Notes: generated by a model from the letters alone, not told the origin. DNA of 64,000 nt from Pleodorina starrii (GCA_030267565.1 BRXU01000066.1:1-64000); one strand, 5' to 3'. Positions 44,522 through 54,059 are shown, counted from the first letter of the stretch. Numbers and translations are program-made.

Positions 44522-45637
44522 ATGGAGTTCACGGAGCGTTTGACGGCTTTGGCCAACAAGGTCGCCCAGCAGAAGGCGTCCCTGGAGACGGAGGAGGCGA
44601 CGAAGAACGCGTTCATCATGCCGTTCATCTCCACGATCCTGGGCTATGACGTGTTCAACCCGCTGGAGGTCGTCCCGGAGTTCACCGCTGATGTGGGGGT
44701 GAAGAAGGGCGAGAAGATCGACTACGCCATCGTCCACGACGAGAAGGTGCAGATGCTGGTGGAGTGCAAGCACGTCGGGGCGCCGCTCAAGCTCGAGCAC
44801 GCATCCCAGCTGTTCCGGTACTTCGCGGTGACCAACGCCCGGATCGCCATCTTGACCAACGGGGAGGTCTATCACTTCTACACGGACCTGGACGCCCCGA
44901 ACAAGATGGACTCCAAGCCCTTCCTCGTCCTGGACCTGGCCGACATCGATGCCACGCTGATCCCGGAGTTGCAGAAGCTCTCCAAGGAGGTCTTCGACCT
45001 CGACTCCATCATCAGCGCCGCTGGGGAGCTGAAGTACATCGGGGCGATCAAGCGTGCGATAGCCGCCCAGTTCAAGGAGCCCGACGTGGAGTGGGTGAAG
45101 TTTCTCACTACCAAGGTCTACGAAGGGGCCTTCACCCAGAAGGTGCGTGAGCAGTTCACCCCGCTGGTGGCCAAGGCCGCCCAGCAGTTCCTCAACGAGC
45201 AGGTCAACAACCGGTTGACCACCGCCCTGGGCGCCGGCAGCGCCCCGGTGCCGGTCGCCTCGGCCGATGCGCCCGCGGAGGCGGTGGCGAGCGAGGCCGA
45301 GGTGGAGAAGGACCTGCGTGAGTCCAGCGATGGGGTGCTGACCACCATCGAGGAGCTGGAGGCCTTCCAGATCATCCGGGCCATCGTGTGTGCCCAGGTC
45401 AAACCCCAGCGCGTGGTCTACCGCGACGCCAAGTCCTACTGCGCGGTCCTGCTGGACGACAACAACCGCAAGTCCATCGCCCGGTTGCACTTCAACACCG
45501 GCCAGAAGTACATCGGGCTCTTCGACGAGGACAAGAAGGAAACCCGCCACCCTATCGATGCCCTCGAGGACATCTTCAACCACAGCGAGGAACTTCGCGC
45601 CACGGTCGATCGCTTCATCGGGGTCTCCGTAGCGTAG
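44522..45637 (+). CDS. Stand-alone HsdR-N-type restriction nuclease
   Basis: 371 residues from the ATG with GGAGGAACG just upstream. N-terminal region: KNAFIMPFISTILGYDVFNPLEVVPEFTADVG, then the PD-(D/E)xK core KIDYAIVHDEKVQMLVECKH (Asp near 68, Glu-x-Lys near 80-82), followed by FRYFAVTNARIAILTNG. This matches the nuclease domain of type I restriction R subunits without the helicase. The C-terminal ~100 residues (FQIIRAIVCAQVKPQRVVYRDAKSYC) form a second domain found in the same family. No methylase or specificity gene adjoins. A solitary anti-phage role is plausible. Confidence 0.85.
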   Translation: MEFTERLTALANKVAQQKASLETEEATKNAFIMPFISTILGYDVFNPLEVVPEFTADVGVKKGEKIDYAIVHDEKVQMLVECKHVGAPLKLEHASQLFRYFAVTNARIAILTNGEVYHFYTDLDAPNKMDSKPFLVLDLADIDATLIPELQKLSKEVFDLDSIISAAGELKYIGAIKRAIAAQFKEPDVEWVKFLTTKVYEGAFTQKVREQFTPLVAKAAQQFLNEQVNNRLTTALGAGSAPVPVASADAPAEAVASEAEVEKDLRESSDGVLTTIEELEAFQIIRAIVCAQVKPQRVVYRDAKSYCAVLLDDNNRKSIARLHFNTGQKYIGLFDEDKKETRHPIDALEDIFNHSEELRATVDRFIGVSVA

Positions 45638-45657
45638 CCCTGCCGCCCCTTTCTGCA

Positions 45658-45700
45658 AGCAGACTCCGGCCACCGCGCTGTGGTCGGGGTCTGCTTTCGG
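45658..45700 (+). terminator. Terminator after HsdR-N gene
   Basis: AGCAGAC-CC-GGCCAC pairs with GTGGTC-GG-GTCTGCT, followed by TTC. It begins 21 bases after the stop codon. Confidence 0.75.
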
Positions 45701-46222
45701 CGGGGGGTCCAGGTCATCCGAAGGGCCGTGGGGGCTCATCGGCCGGCAAGACCAGCAAGTACAGATTGCCGGGCACCGGGGCCGGAGGACATGACTTCGT
45801 GCCAGGTCGCCGAGGACTACCCGCCTCCACGGGGCCGAACGCGTTGGCCCCTCGTCCCTTTGGGACAGGACAGGAGCCCGCTCAACACTTCCGAAGATCA
45901 ACCACGTACGCCACACATGTCAGGCGTCGCCGTACTAGGAAGGATCCGTGACATGGGCTGATGCCCGTACGAATCAGCAGCACGGTAAAGATCGGACACC
46001 CTAGTGATTTGCAGATGCTACCAAATGGTATTTCTTTGACTGTCGTCCTCCATCGCATCGAAGTCCAAGACCGGCAAAGTCATCTCCGTCTCCTGAGGCC
46101 GTGGCACTGGTGGGCGCATGACGGTGGCGTTGTGATCAGTAACGGCCACGAAGACGAGTAGCACACAGGGACGACCGGCTGGATGGTTTCCCCTCCCCCA
46201 CCGAGCACAGGAAACACCACCC
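45701..46222. other. Gene-free stretch
   Basis: About 520 bases with no supported gene. An AT-rich patch (ATGGTATTTCTTTGACTGTC, 46024-46043) near the middle may belong to the promoter of the metalloprotease gene. Confidence 0.4.
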
Positions 46223-47437
46223 ATGACCCCCCACCGTGGCCTGCCCGACCCCCTGCCGCCGCTGCCCAAGTCCCCCTCCGGGCGCACCCCACAGTGGGTG
46301 ATCGATGAGGCCCTGAGCCGACAAAACGGGTCTGCTGCGGCCGGCCAACATCGGCGCCGCCGTCGGGCCGACCGGACCATGAACCGGGAGACGCCGGTCT
46401 CGGGCTGGCGCCGCTGGGAGCCTCCGGTGTCGGACCGTAGTCCCCGCCGGACCTCATGGGGAATGACCCTTCTGGTGCTCACGCTCGTCGTGGGAGTCCC
46501 GGCGATCGGTGGATACCTCGTGCTGCCCTACCTCCAGGAGCGACTCGTCAGCGCCTCCTCCACCTCGGCACTACCATCCCCGCCGCCACAGGATCCCGGC
46601 CCCGCCTCCGGGCCCGCGGAGCAGGCCGCATCTGAACCGCCGGTCGACATCACCACCGTCCATCCGGTGCCCGAGGGGGACGTCATCGTGGGATCTGCCG
46701 ATCTAAACACCCCAGGGTCGTCCACTGATGGGCGCATCCCGGTGCCGGCGGACTCCGACAACGCCTACGGCCCCCCGGCCGGGGTGGACTCAGCCGCCCA
46801 CCCCCTCGGGACGCCCCCGGTTGTGCCCGACACCGGCGGGTACAGCCTGCTAGCCACCCAGAGCCCCGGTGACCAGGCCGTCGCCTACGACCCGTGCCGC
46901 CCCATCCGCTACGTCGTGCGCCCCGACGGCGCCCCCGCCGGTGGACAGCAACTGCTCGAACAAGCCATCGCCGAGATCTCTACGGCCACGGGATTGCAGT
47001 TCCTCGACGACGGACCCACCACCGAAGCACCCCGGCAAGACCGGGAGCCCTACCAGCCCGAGCGCTACGGTGAACGCTGGGCGCCCGTGCTCATCACCTG
47101 GTCCACCCCTACGGAATACCCGGACCTGGCCGGCGAGGTCGCCGGCCAGGGCGGTAGCACCTCCCTGCAGGTCGGCAACAGCCCGCACGCCTACGTCACC
47201 GGTCTCATGACCCTCGACGCCCCCGACCTGCAAGAGACACTCCAGCACCCTGCAGGAGCCGAGATTGTCCGGGCCGTGATCATGCACGAACTCGGTCACG
47301 TGCTCGGCCTGGGCCACGTCGAGATCCCCACCCACCTCATGCACGGGATGAGCACTGAGCACAACACCGCCCTCACCGCCGGCGACCGAGCCGGACTGGC
47401 CAAGCTCGGCGCCGGCCAATGCGTCCCCCAGCTCTAA
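46223..47437 (+). CDS. Membrane-anchored zinc metalloprotease (matrixin-like)
   Basis: 404 residues. The cytoplasmic N-terminus of about 78 residues is basic and proline-rich. One helix lies at about 79-101 (WGMTLLVLTLVVGVPAIGGYLVL). A low-complexity Pro/Ser/Ala linker follows, then an extracellular catalytic domain. The zinc site is MHELGHVLGLGHVEIPTHLM near 354-373: HExxHxxGxxH followed by a Met-turn, as in metzincins of the M10 type. Two Cys (DPCRPI and GQCVPQL) could form a disulfide. It may process surface proteins; substrate unknown. Confidence 0.85.
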   Translation: MTPHRGLPDPLPPLPKSPSGRTPQWVIDEALSRQNGSAAAGQHRRRRRADRTMNRETPVSGWRRWEPPVSDRSPRRTSWGMTLLVLTLVVGVPAIGGYLVLPYLQERLVSASSTSALPSPPPQDPGPASGPAEQAASEPPVDITTVHPVPEGDVIVGSADLNTPGSSTDGRIPVPADSDNAYGPPAGVDSAAHPLGTPPVVPDTGGYSLLATQSPGDQAVAYDPCRPIRYVVRPDGAPAGGQQLLEQAIAEISTATGLQFLDDGPTTEAPRQDREPYQPERYGERWAPVLITWSTPTEYPDLAGEVAGQGGSTSLQVGNSPHAYVTGLMTLDAPDLQETLQHPAGAEIVRAVIMHELGHVLGLGHVEIPTHLMHGMSTEHNTALTAGDRAGLAKLGAGQCVPQL

Positions 47438-47439
47438 CA

Positions 47440-47464
47440 AAAGCCCCGCCCAAGGGAGGCTTAT
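47440..47464 (+). terminator. Possible terminator after metalloprotease gene
   Basis: AAGCCCCGCCC and GGGAGGCTT form a short hairpin just after the stop. The T tract is weak. Confidence 0.45.
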
Positions 47465-47653
47465 CAGATGCACGCCTGGCCTCCTCACTCGACCCCCCGG
47501 TGCACTTGGCGGTGATTGATGAGCGTGACCGTTACCCTCCTCAGATGAGGTGACGATCGCTTTCGATACTTGCTGGAGCGACCGTAACAGTCCGCGCGCA
47601 CGACGAAACGGGGGCCCGGTGACCACCGCGCCCCGGTTTCTCGAGGCGACACT

Positions 47654-48187
47654 GTGAGAGCCTGGGTCCGTTCGCATCCCCTCCCCCATGGAGTTCCCGT
47701 GAGTGCTGTTAGCACGCCCAATCCTGTGCTGGGCGAGGTCCCGGTCGTGGGCTCCTTCGCCGTGGCAGCCCAGCTGCGGAAGACCACCGCCGGTACCACC
47801 GCCCGGGTAATCGTGGCCCTGCCCGAGGACGTGAAGATCACCCCTGCCGCCCTGGTGCCAGCACTGCTGAGCCTGGGCCAGCAGGTCCTGCTCGACTACC
47901 GACTCAGCGGCCACGAGCTGCCCGAGGTGGAGGTCACCGCCGTGGAACGGGTCGAGACCGCCCCGACCACAGTCACGGCAACCGGGTTCACCCTCGGGGT
48001 CATCAACGATTTGGCGGCCAGGCGCTCGGCCATCGCCGTGGACTCGGACCTGCTGCTGGGCAACGACGGCGGTGTCCTGCTGATCGCCGCCACCCTTCTC
48101 GCCGGCGCCGAACACCTCCTGGAAGCCGGAGACCACTCCACCGACCGGCCCGCCCCGACCCGGAGTCGGTCCCACCACCGCCGCTGA
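47654..48187 (+). CDS. Hypothetical protein
   Basis: 177 residues from a GTG at 47654; a second GTG at 47699 (VSAVSTPNPVLG) is an equally good start. Contains VIVALPEDVKITPAALVPALLSLG, EVEVTAVERVETAPTTVTATGF and IAVDSDLLLGNDGGVLLIAATLLAG, and ends in a basic Ser/Arg/His tail. No known domain is recognised. It lies convergent with the rep gene. Confidence 0.5.
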   Translation: MRAWVRSHPLPHGVPVSAVSTPNPVLGEVPVVGSFAVAAQLRKTTAGTTARVIVALPEDVKITPAALVPALLSLGQQVLLDYRLSGHELPEVEVTAVERVETAPTTVTATGFTLGVINDLAARRSAIAVDSDLLLGNDGGVLLIAATLLAGAEHLLEAGDHSTDRPAPTRSRSHHRR

Positions 48188-48448
48188 TTTATGGCAACCC
48201 CTGGTTACCGCCACCTGGAGGATCCCGGGCCTGCCAGCCGCGCTCTGCCCCGGACCGCCCATCACGAGGCGGCCGTGGATGCTGTCCCTCTCCCCACTGG
48301 TGCGGTGCGGTCTCCGTCGAAGAACCGCTGAGCCAGCCCCGGAACACAGAGCCTGTCACCGGCATGGTCTACGCAAGACTGAAGTGACTCCCCGTCAGGC
48401 GGACATATCCGGCTCAACATGAAACCGACCTCACCACTTTCAAGCGCG

Positions 48449-49825
48449 TCAATGAGGTCGGGCTCGCGGAGGTCGACCGATTGCGCGTTGAAGAGCGGCC
48501 CAGACACGCGGCTCTGAAGGTCGGATAGAGGGCAGGACTTCTGGGCTGCGATAAATGGCGACTTTGTCCATGCGCAGCGTTGGTTCAGCTGGCGTTTCGG
48601 CAGAGTCAGGGACTGCACCGGTGTCTGCAGGAATCGATGCAGAGCGCCGACAGTCGGCGCTTTCCGACTGGTCAGATGGCATAGCGCCGAGCTGCTCCCG
48701 TCTGGACATTCTTGAAGCTACAGGTGGTGCGGTGGTCCCGACATCCTCCACCGCACGAGCCAACCAACGGCCTACCGTCTTGACGGAGGCTCGCATCAGC
48801 TCGGCGATCGCCTGTTTCGATTCCCCCGCCAGGTGAAGGGCCTGGGCCTTCAGCGCCTTCGCATCGGTCATTGCAGAGCGCACGGTGCGCCCAGTCGCCG
48901 CGTTGGCTGCCGCTGCCTCAGTCTTCGCCTCCGAGGTGGCTTTGCCCCCCACCCGGCCCTTCCGTGATAGGAACTGGTTTCTTTTGCCTCCATGGCTAGA
49001 CGTACGCGGTCGGCCGTTGCCCTTGCGTGCCTGACGGCACGCAGAGGCAGACAGCTCCCGGACTTCCTTGTCCGGCAACGGGTGCTCGAGGTCTCGATTG
49101 AGCGTTCGGGCATACGCCAGTGCATCAGGTTCGTGTGGCTCACGCTCCTCCCCGAGCCACCGGGTCCAAAGCCACCGCAAGGTCTTACGGAACAAAGAGC
49201 AGTTGCGCCCAGAGGTGTTGGCAATCGCCTGCTGCACTTTTCGGGTCTGCTTGGCTCTGTCCGGGGTGGGTCGCCATGCTGAGACGGCTGGTCCGTCGAG
49301 GATCTCGTCGTGAAACGGATCGACGTAGGACTTCATGTGGTCCATCAACTCCCCCAGATGCCACGGAGTGGCCCTGTTTCCCCAGTAGACCTCCCCCACC
49401 GGGTTGCGGGCAGATGGGTTCTGAACCAAGAATCGGGTGAAGTTCTCGTCGCCGTAGACCAACCGAGTTAGGGAACGTAATACCGAGTCGGCGTACTGCT
49501 TCGGGCCGGGACGGTGACCACGACCGACGAAGACCGGGTCGATCGCCCAGCCTGCCTGGGCATGACCAGACTCGGGCTTGTGGATGATCCAGGTGGCCGG
49601 TGGCACGGCGGGATGCATCAGCAGCATGAGCGCGTCGCAACGGTCCACGTCGACCACCAGAAAGTTGATGTTGTCGGCCGGGTTGATCTGGACATAGGGG
49701 AACTCGACCACGGACTGACCGTTGTTCGGCAAAGCCTGGTGTTTGGTGTACCCGGCCCTGAAATAGGTCAGGCGGTGGTGCGTGATCCATCTGCTGGCCG
49801 GGCTCGTCTCCTGCCTCGGAGGCAA
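48449..49825 (-). CDS. rep: Plasmid replication initiation protein
   Basis: 458 residues. The N-terminal catalytic part (FPYVQINPADNINFLVVDVDR, HPAVPPATWIIHKPESGHAQAGWAID, VYGDENFTRFLVQNP) is typical of actinobacterial theta-type replicases with a primase-like fold. The PriCT-1-like region is YARTLNRDLEHPLPDKEVRELSASACRQARK. A helix-turn-helix lies near 335-370 (ESKQAIAELMRASVKTVGRWLAR). The tail is Ser/Pro-rich and of low complexity. It marks the window as plasmid-borne or plasmid-derived. Confidence 0.88.
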   Translation of the reverse strand: MPPRQETSPASRWITHHRLTYFRAGYTKHQALPNNGQSVVEFPYVQINPADNINFLVVDVDRCDALMLLMHPAVPPATWIIHKPESGHAQAGWAIDPVFVGRGHRPGPKQYADSVLRSLTRLVYGDENFTRFLVQNPSARNPVGEVYWGNRATPWHLGELMDHMKSYVDPFHDEILDGPAVSAWRPTPDRAKQTRKVQQAIANTSGRNCSLFRKTLRWLWTRWLGEEREPHEPDALAYARTLNRDLEHPLPDKEVRELSASACRQARKGNGRPRTSSHGGKRNQFLSRKGRVGGKATSEAKTEAAAANAATGRTVRSAMTDAKALKAQALHLAGESKQAIAELMRASVKTVGRWLARAVEDVGTTAPPVASRMSRREQLGAMPSDQSESADCRRSASIPADTGAVPDSAETPAEPTLRMDKVAIYRSPEVLPSIRPSEPRVWAALQRAIGRPPRARPH

Positions 49826-50051
49826 GATTCCTAGCAGATCAAGGACTTCGTCTGGGCATGGGGGTATGGCGTCAGGGGCCCAGGGTGCTAATCTGGACGT
49901 AACGCACCCCCGGTGTGATAGGGCAAGAAATCACTCCGGTGCTATATGCGAAGCAGACCAACAGGTTTGGCGACTCAGGTGGTCGGCTTCGAGAATTGTT
50001 TTGAGAGGGACCCGTCTGGGAAGGCGGGTCCTTTCTCATGCAGTCATGGGA
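49826..50051. other. Rep upstream region, possible origin and control RNA
   Basis: Two imperfect direct repeats (CACCCCCGGTGTGATA and CACTCCGGTGCTATA) lie at about 49905-49945. A hairpin GGACCCG...CGGGTCC at 50009-50033 is followed on the plus strand by TTTCTC. The hairpin could end an antisense control RNA or the small gene downstream. Origin function is inferred only from position. Confidence 0.4.
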
Positions 50052-50297
50052 TCAGGCGATACGTCGTTCCTCCAGATTGATCGTCTGCTGCTCGGGCTTC
50101 GTTGACGACATGGCCGTACGGTCCAGCCAGTCGGTAATAATTTCGACTGCCAGGTCATTGGCGGTAGTGCCGCGGGACTCCACGATGTCCCAAAACTGGT
50201 TGTACCGGTCAATGGGAAGGTTCGCAGATACCTTCTGCCGCTCGCCCTTGGACGGGCGGCCGCCACGGGGACTGCGCGTACGAGGCATAGTCGTCAT
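50052..50297 (-). CDS. Small ribbon-helix-helix-like protein, possible copy control
   Basis: 81 residues from the ATG at 50297; a second ATG lies at 50288. A basic N-terminus (MPRTRSPRGGRPSKGERQ) leads into KVSANLPIDRYNQFWDIVESRGTTANDLAVEIITDWLDRT, a strand-helix-helix pattern like ribbon-helix-helix DNA binders. It sits directly upstream of rep on the same strand, where plasmids often encode a repressor of rep. Confidence 0.65.
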   Translation of the reverse strand: MTTMPRTRSPRGGRPSKGERQKVSANLPIDRYNQFWDIVESRGTTANDLAVEIITDWLDRTAMSSTKPEQQTINLEERRIA

Positions 50298-50439
50298 GGT
50301 TGGAAGTATGTCAGTCGAACGGCATCGTTTCCAGAAACACGCTGCATGAGCTTCCAAATTTCCCAGTCAACGTTGGCGTGTCCCAAGTGGTGGCAGGTTA
50401 GCTTTTCGAGTCAACCGATGGCCGCGGATCTGGCCGGCG

Positions 50440-51035
50440 AGAATCCGGAGATCGGCCGACTGCATCATCAACCTGGCCATCGCTGAGAACGGCCGCCGGG
50501 TGGTGATCGAGCTCAACGGGCTCCTCAACGCCGGCCTCTACGCCTCCGACCCGGTGCTCGTCGTCCTGGCCCTGGTCGCCCGGCCCGGGGCCGTACGTGC
50601 GCTGGATGTGTGTCCGCACACGTGAGTGGCATGAGTACCCAGCAGATGGCCCCTCCCCCACTACCGTCACACCCTGCCCACCGCCGCCGACGTCCACCGC
50701 TGGCGAAAAGACGTCGTGCTGATGGGTGAGTCGTCCGCCATCGAGCGCGACGTCGACCTCCACCCGTCCACCTTCGAGAACTACTCCATCCAGCTCGACG
50801 CCCACCGGACCTTCGTCGAGGTCCGCGGCATCATCGCCGACACCGAGCTCACCAGTTCGCTGGGGGTCGCCCGGTGCGACCTGGTGCTACACGCCACCGA
50901 GTTGCACTATGACTGGGATGAGCTGTAGGAGGTCGGCCAGCAGCTCGCAAAGGTCAAGATGCCCCTGGCGATCCAGCACTTCCCAAGCGGCTCCGGACCG
51001 TCCACCACGAAGACCTATGGCCTGCCATCTCCATA
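50440..51035 (+). pseudogene. Degraded gene of unknown family
   Basis: Several frames show protein-like runs: NLAIAENGRRVVIELNGLL near 50475-50530, then RWRKDVVLMGESSAIERDVDLHPSTF near 50700-50775, and HATELHYDWDEL followed after a stop by QQLAKVKMPLAIQHFPSG. The middle block faintly resembles nucleotidyltransferase-type proteins. No frame is continuous. The call is weak. Confidence 0.3.
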
Positions 51036-51133
51036 AGGGAGAGGCCGTCAGCCTACGTGGGAGCGTTGTTGTGTTTTGTCTGTTCTACCTGTTCAACATG
51101 TTGCACCTAATCACCCAGTCGACCATGCGCCGG

Positions 51134-52162
51134 TCAGCGGGCGTGCTTGAGCTTGCCCTTCAGCGGCGGGAACTGGGTGACGTTCGCCCGGATCAGGGCC
51201 TGGCCGATCGCTACGGCCACCGCCTCGCGGACGAACGCTGACTTGTTCACCTGCCAGCCTTCCATCTCGGCTCGGTCAAGCTCGGCCATCAGCTGGTGGT
51301 GGAGGTCGTAGGGCAGCACGACGTTGTAGGAGATTTTCCTTCCGCCGTCATCCGGCGGCGGAGCCGACTCCAGCGCCGTCTCCCGCTCCTCCAGGCTCAG
51401 GGCCAGGTGCTGGTGCACCGCCCGCTGCAACCAGCGGACGAAGGACGTCGGCCCGCCGCCGGGGATCCGGTGCTTGTCGGAGGAGTATGCCCGCTTAGCG
51501 TGGTCCAGGGAGGTGCGTGAGAACGAGACGCCGATCGGGACGGTGGTGGCCCGCGGGCCCGTCAAGGGATTCGAGTACCGCTCAAGGCCCCTGACAGCCT
51601 CGGAGTCTGCGACGGCGAGCCCGCTCGGATGGATAGCGGGTGCTGACATGGCTCTCCCCTCCCCCACTGGCTCCGCGGTCGGCGCCACATCTATGGTCTG
51701 CTCTCGAGTAGCAGGCTCCGGTCGCCTGGTCTCTCCAACCGGCACTTGAGCTGGGACCGCGTCCTCGCGCGCCGGCTGCTCGGCGTGCTGCTGCGCGTCT
51801 TCGAGGGCCTGCCCGCTGGACCGCGGCTTCGAGACCTCGGCCACCGGCCACTCCCCCACCACCTCATCGGAGCCTTCCCCCACCGGCTCGGCGGTCACCG
51901 CCTGCACTAGAGTCCTCTCCTCCACCGGCAAGATGACGGGTCCGGGCGTCGGCTTGGTCTCGTTCGCCAGCGTCTCGGCGGCCTGCTCGAAGACCGTGAT
52001 GTCAGCCGACTCGTTGGAGCCGGCGGTGCTGCTGCGCTGGTTGGCTCTGGCATCCAGAAGCTGCTCGTCACGCAGGTGCTGCTGCTCCAGGGCTTCGTCG
52101 CGCACCTGGTTGCGGGTCTTCTTGCCCACCAGCTTGTTCACGCGCTTGGTCGGCATCGTCAC
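51134..52162 (-). CDS. Plasmid partition protein, non-canonical ParB partner
   Basis: 342 residues. The start GTG overlaps the parA stop (GTGA); an ATG two codons later is also possible. There is no ParB/HTH core. Instead a basic N-terminus (PTKRVNKLVGKKTRNQ) precedes a long acidic Pro/Glu-rich disordered middle and a C-terminal part with FVRWLQRAVHQHLALSLEERE and ISYNVVLPYDLHHQLMAELDRAEMEGWQVNKSAFVREAVAVAI. The latter looks like a ribbon-helix-helix (strand then two helices). Position after ParA fits a centromere-binding protein. Confidence 0.75.
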   Translation of the reverse strand: MTMPTKRVNKLVGKKTRNQVRDEALEQQHLRDEQLLDARANQRSSTAGSNESADITVFEQAAETLANETKPTPGPVILPVEERTLVQAVTAEPVGEGSDEVVGEWPVAEVSKPRSSGQALEDAQQHAEQPAREDAVPAQVPVGETRRPEPATREQTIDVAPTAEPVGEGRAMSAPAIHPSGLAVADSEAVRGLERYSNPLTGPRATTVPIGVSFSRTSLDHAKRAYSSDKHRIPGGGPTSFVRWLQRAVHQHLALSLEERETALESAPPPDDGGRKISYNVVLPYDLHHQLMAELDRAEMEGWQVNKSAFVREAVAVAIGQALIRANVTQFPPLKGKLKHAR

Positions 52163-52920
52163 GCCTCCCCGATCAGGGAGCCGAACACCCTCGCGTAGTC
52201 CTTAGCCGGATTCGACTTGGGATCGTACTGGCCCACCGGCATGGCCGAGCGTGTCGCATCACGAGCTGCGATGCCCTCACGGATCGGATCAGTGACCTTC
52301 GTGGACTCCCCGTACTCCTCGCGCAGCGTCAGTACGAGCTCACGGTCCAGCAGACGGCGGCCGTCGTAGCGCGTGGGGATGATCGCGCCGATCTTCAGCC
52401 CCCTGTTGATCCTCGGCGCCAGCCGCTTCTCGATCACCGACTCGAAGTAGTCGACCTGCGTATACGCCTCCACGTCGCACACCACAGGGGCGATGAGGTA
52501 CTCCGCCGCTGCCATTCCGGTAATGCTGAGGTCGCTCATGGCCGGCGGGGTGTCGATCACGACGTCGTCGTAGCGATCGGCCACGTCCGGCAGGAGGTCC
52601 CGTAGCGAGGTGATGAGGTCATCAACACTGTTCACATCGACGAGAGATAGGTCGTGCTGGCCGACCAGCACCTCGACGCCCTCGATGTCAGGCGCCTCGG
52701 TCGCAGCCTCTTCGATGGTCATCCTGGCGGTCAGCACATCTGCGGCTGTGCCGTTGAACTCCGTGGCATCGGTGAAGCCCAGGCGCTGCGTCAGCGTGCC
52801 CTGCATGTCCAGGTCGACGGCTAGGACTCGCCGACTTCGCTGGGCCAGTGTCCAGATCAGTTCGGCCGCGGTGGTGGTCTTGGTCGTTCCGCCCTTGGGG
52901 AAGGCGACGGTGTAGATCAT
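52159..52920 (-). CDS. parA: ParA-family partition ATPase
   Basis: 253 residues. Deviant Walker A KGGTTKTTTAAEL at 9-21, Walker A' VLAVDLDMQGTLTQRLGF, Walker B DVVIDTPPAMSDLS. It lacks a long N-terminal HTH, so it resembles type Ib ParA, in which the partner (here the downstream gene) autoregulates. Iterons upstream at 53.0-53.6 kb are the likely centromere and operator. Confidence 0.94.
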   Translation of the reverse strand: MIYTVAFPKGGTTKTTTAAELIWTLAQRSRRVLAVDLDMQGTLTQRLGFTDATEFNGTAADVLTARMTIEEAATEAPDIEGVEVLVGQHDLSLVDVNSVDDLITSLRDLLPDVADRYDDVVIDTPPAMSDLSITGMAAAEYLIAPVVCDVEAYTQVDYFESVIEKRLAPRINRGLKIGAIIPTRYDGRRLLDRELVLTLREEYGESTKVTDPIREGIAARDATRSAMPVGQYDPKSNPAKDYARVFGSLIGEA

Positions 52921-53011
52921 CGTGGATGTCCCTCTCGGCCGGGTGTACGGCCAGTGACTCGGGGAAGACTGTCGCCCATTACCATAACCGGTTTACACGC
53001 TTCAACGGGTC

Positions 53012-53581
53012 AAACATGTTCAACATACTGAACACAACAATCTTCCTCATTGCTCGGTGTGAGCCGCGGCCAGCGGCGAGCGGATCGTGGGGCGCACCTG
53101 GGTCAGAAAAGCTTGTCACGTTATGCCGGTTCACCAGGTAGAACCGGCGCTATCGGGCTAGCACCTGATGGCACCCCGACATGGAGCGTGGATTGGACCG
53201 ATTCACGCGGTCGAGCAGGTGAGACTCGTTGAACCTGGCACTACATGCAGACTCTGCACCATGCGTTATGCAACGACGCGGCCGACGCCACACGGTCCAC
53301 CCCGACACCTATCAGCAATAGAAGTCTCTGCTAGACCTATGGGTAGAACATGGCAAACATGGGTAACACAACAAGGGACTTCTGGGGCGCCGACACACAC
53401 CACAGGCTCCGGTAGGCGGTTAGAGCAGTCAAACATGTGGAACCAGTACTACGGGATAAACATGACTAACACAACAAGGATTATGCTATGCCCGTGAGCT
53501 TCGAGGGGTCATGACGTCGTTGCTTTGTGCGTCGGACTTGTGCCACATGCACAACATGACAAGACTGCACAGCACAACAAG
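53012..53581. repeat. Iteron cluster upstream of parA, candidate parS
   Basis: Repeated elements AAACATG-nnn-AACACAACAAG occur at 53355-53375 and 53458-53478. Related forms are AAACATG plus AACACAACAA at 53012-53040, AAACATG alone at 53433, and CACATG plus AGCACAACAAG at 53546-53581. The region is markedly AT-richer than the rest and has no supported gene between 52921 and 53721. The location before parA fits a centromere with autoregulation. Confidence 0.7.
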
Positions 53582-53721
53582 AGGCTGTCGTCTGCCGCTA
53601 TCGAGTTCGAGTCTCATCGATCAGACAGCTGACGCGATGCAGTAGTGGCCCCTGTTGGACATGATGAACCGGTTAAACCCAACAACGTAATGCGGTACGG
53701 CTGTCAATCTCGGTCATGGCC

Positions 53722-54059
53722 CTAGAATCCGGCCAGGTCGCCGGCAAGGTGCTCGGCCTCAGCGACACCGTAGGTTTCCTCAGAGCGGGCCCCGGTCTCG
53801 TCGTTGAACATCTCGACGGCAAACTGGTTCTCACCGAGGGGCTCGACGGCGACTCGCAGCTGACCGTCCCAGGAGGCGTAATGGACGCGGCCCGGGCTGG
53901 CACAGTCGAACATGGCCTCGTCGTCGTACTCAGGGCGTGGCTGAGGTAATCGTCGCGATCCAGGAGGGCTTCGACCTCCTCGAACGTCTCCTTGGCGCGG
54001 GTCGCGGTGGTCGGGTCGGACAGCATCTTGGCGAGGGAGGGCTGGATCGACTCTGACAC
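53722..54059 (-). pseudogene. Small hypothetical gene with one frameshift
   Basis: Begins MSESIQPSLAKMLSDPTTATRAKETFEEVEALLDRDDYL. After a one-base slip near 53945 it continues EYDDEAMFDCASPGRVHYAS and WDGQLRVAVEPLGENQFAVE to a stop at 53722, giving about 110 residues. Both halves have coding bias. Not recognised. Confidence 0.5.

Noticed and set aside
44386..44649. Short plus-strand frame before and into the HsdR-N gene
   Set aside because: Overlaps the start of the nuclease gene in another frame and has no start signal.
46018..46482. Minus-strand frame overlapping the metalloprotease start
   Set aside because: No domain or ribosome-binding site, and Arg/Gly/Pro-rich shadow composition. 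The plus-strand metalloprotease is well supported.
53590..53640. tRNA-like T-arm (GAGTTCGAGTCTC) near parA
   Set aside because: No matching acceptor, D-arm or anticodon arm could be drawn around it. It lies in the iteron-rich noncoding region.
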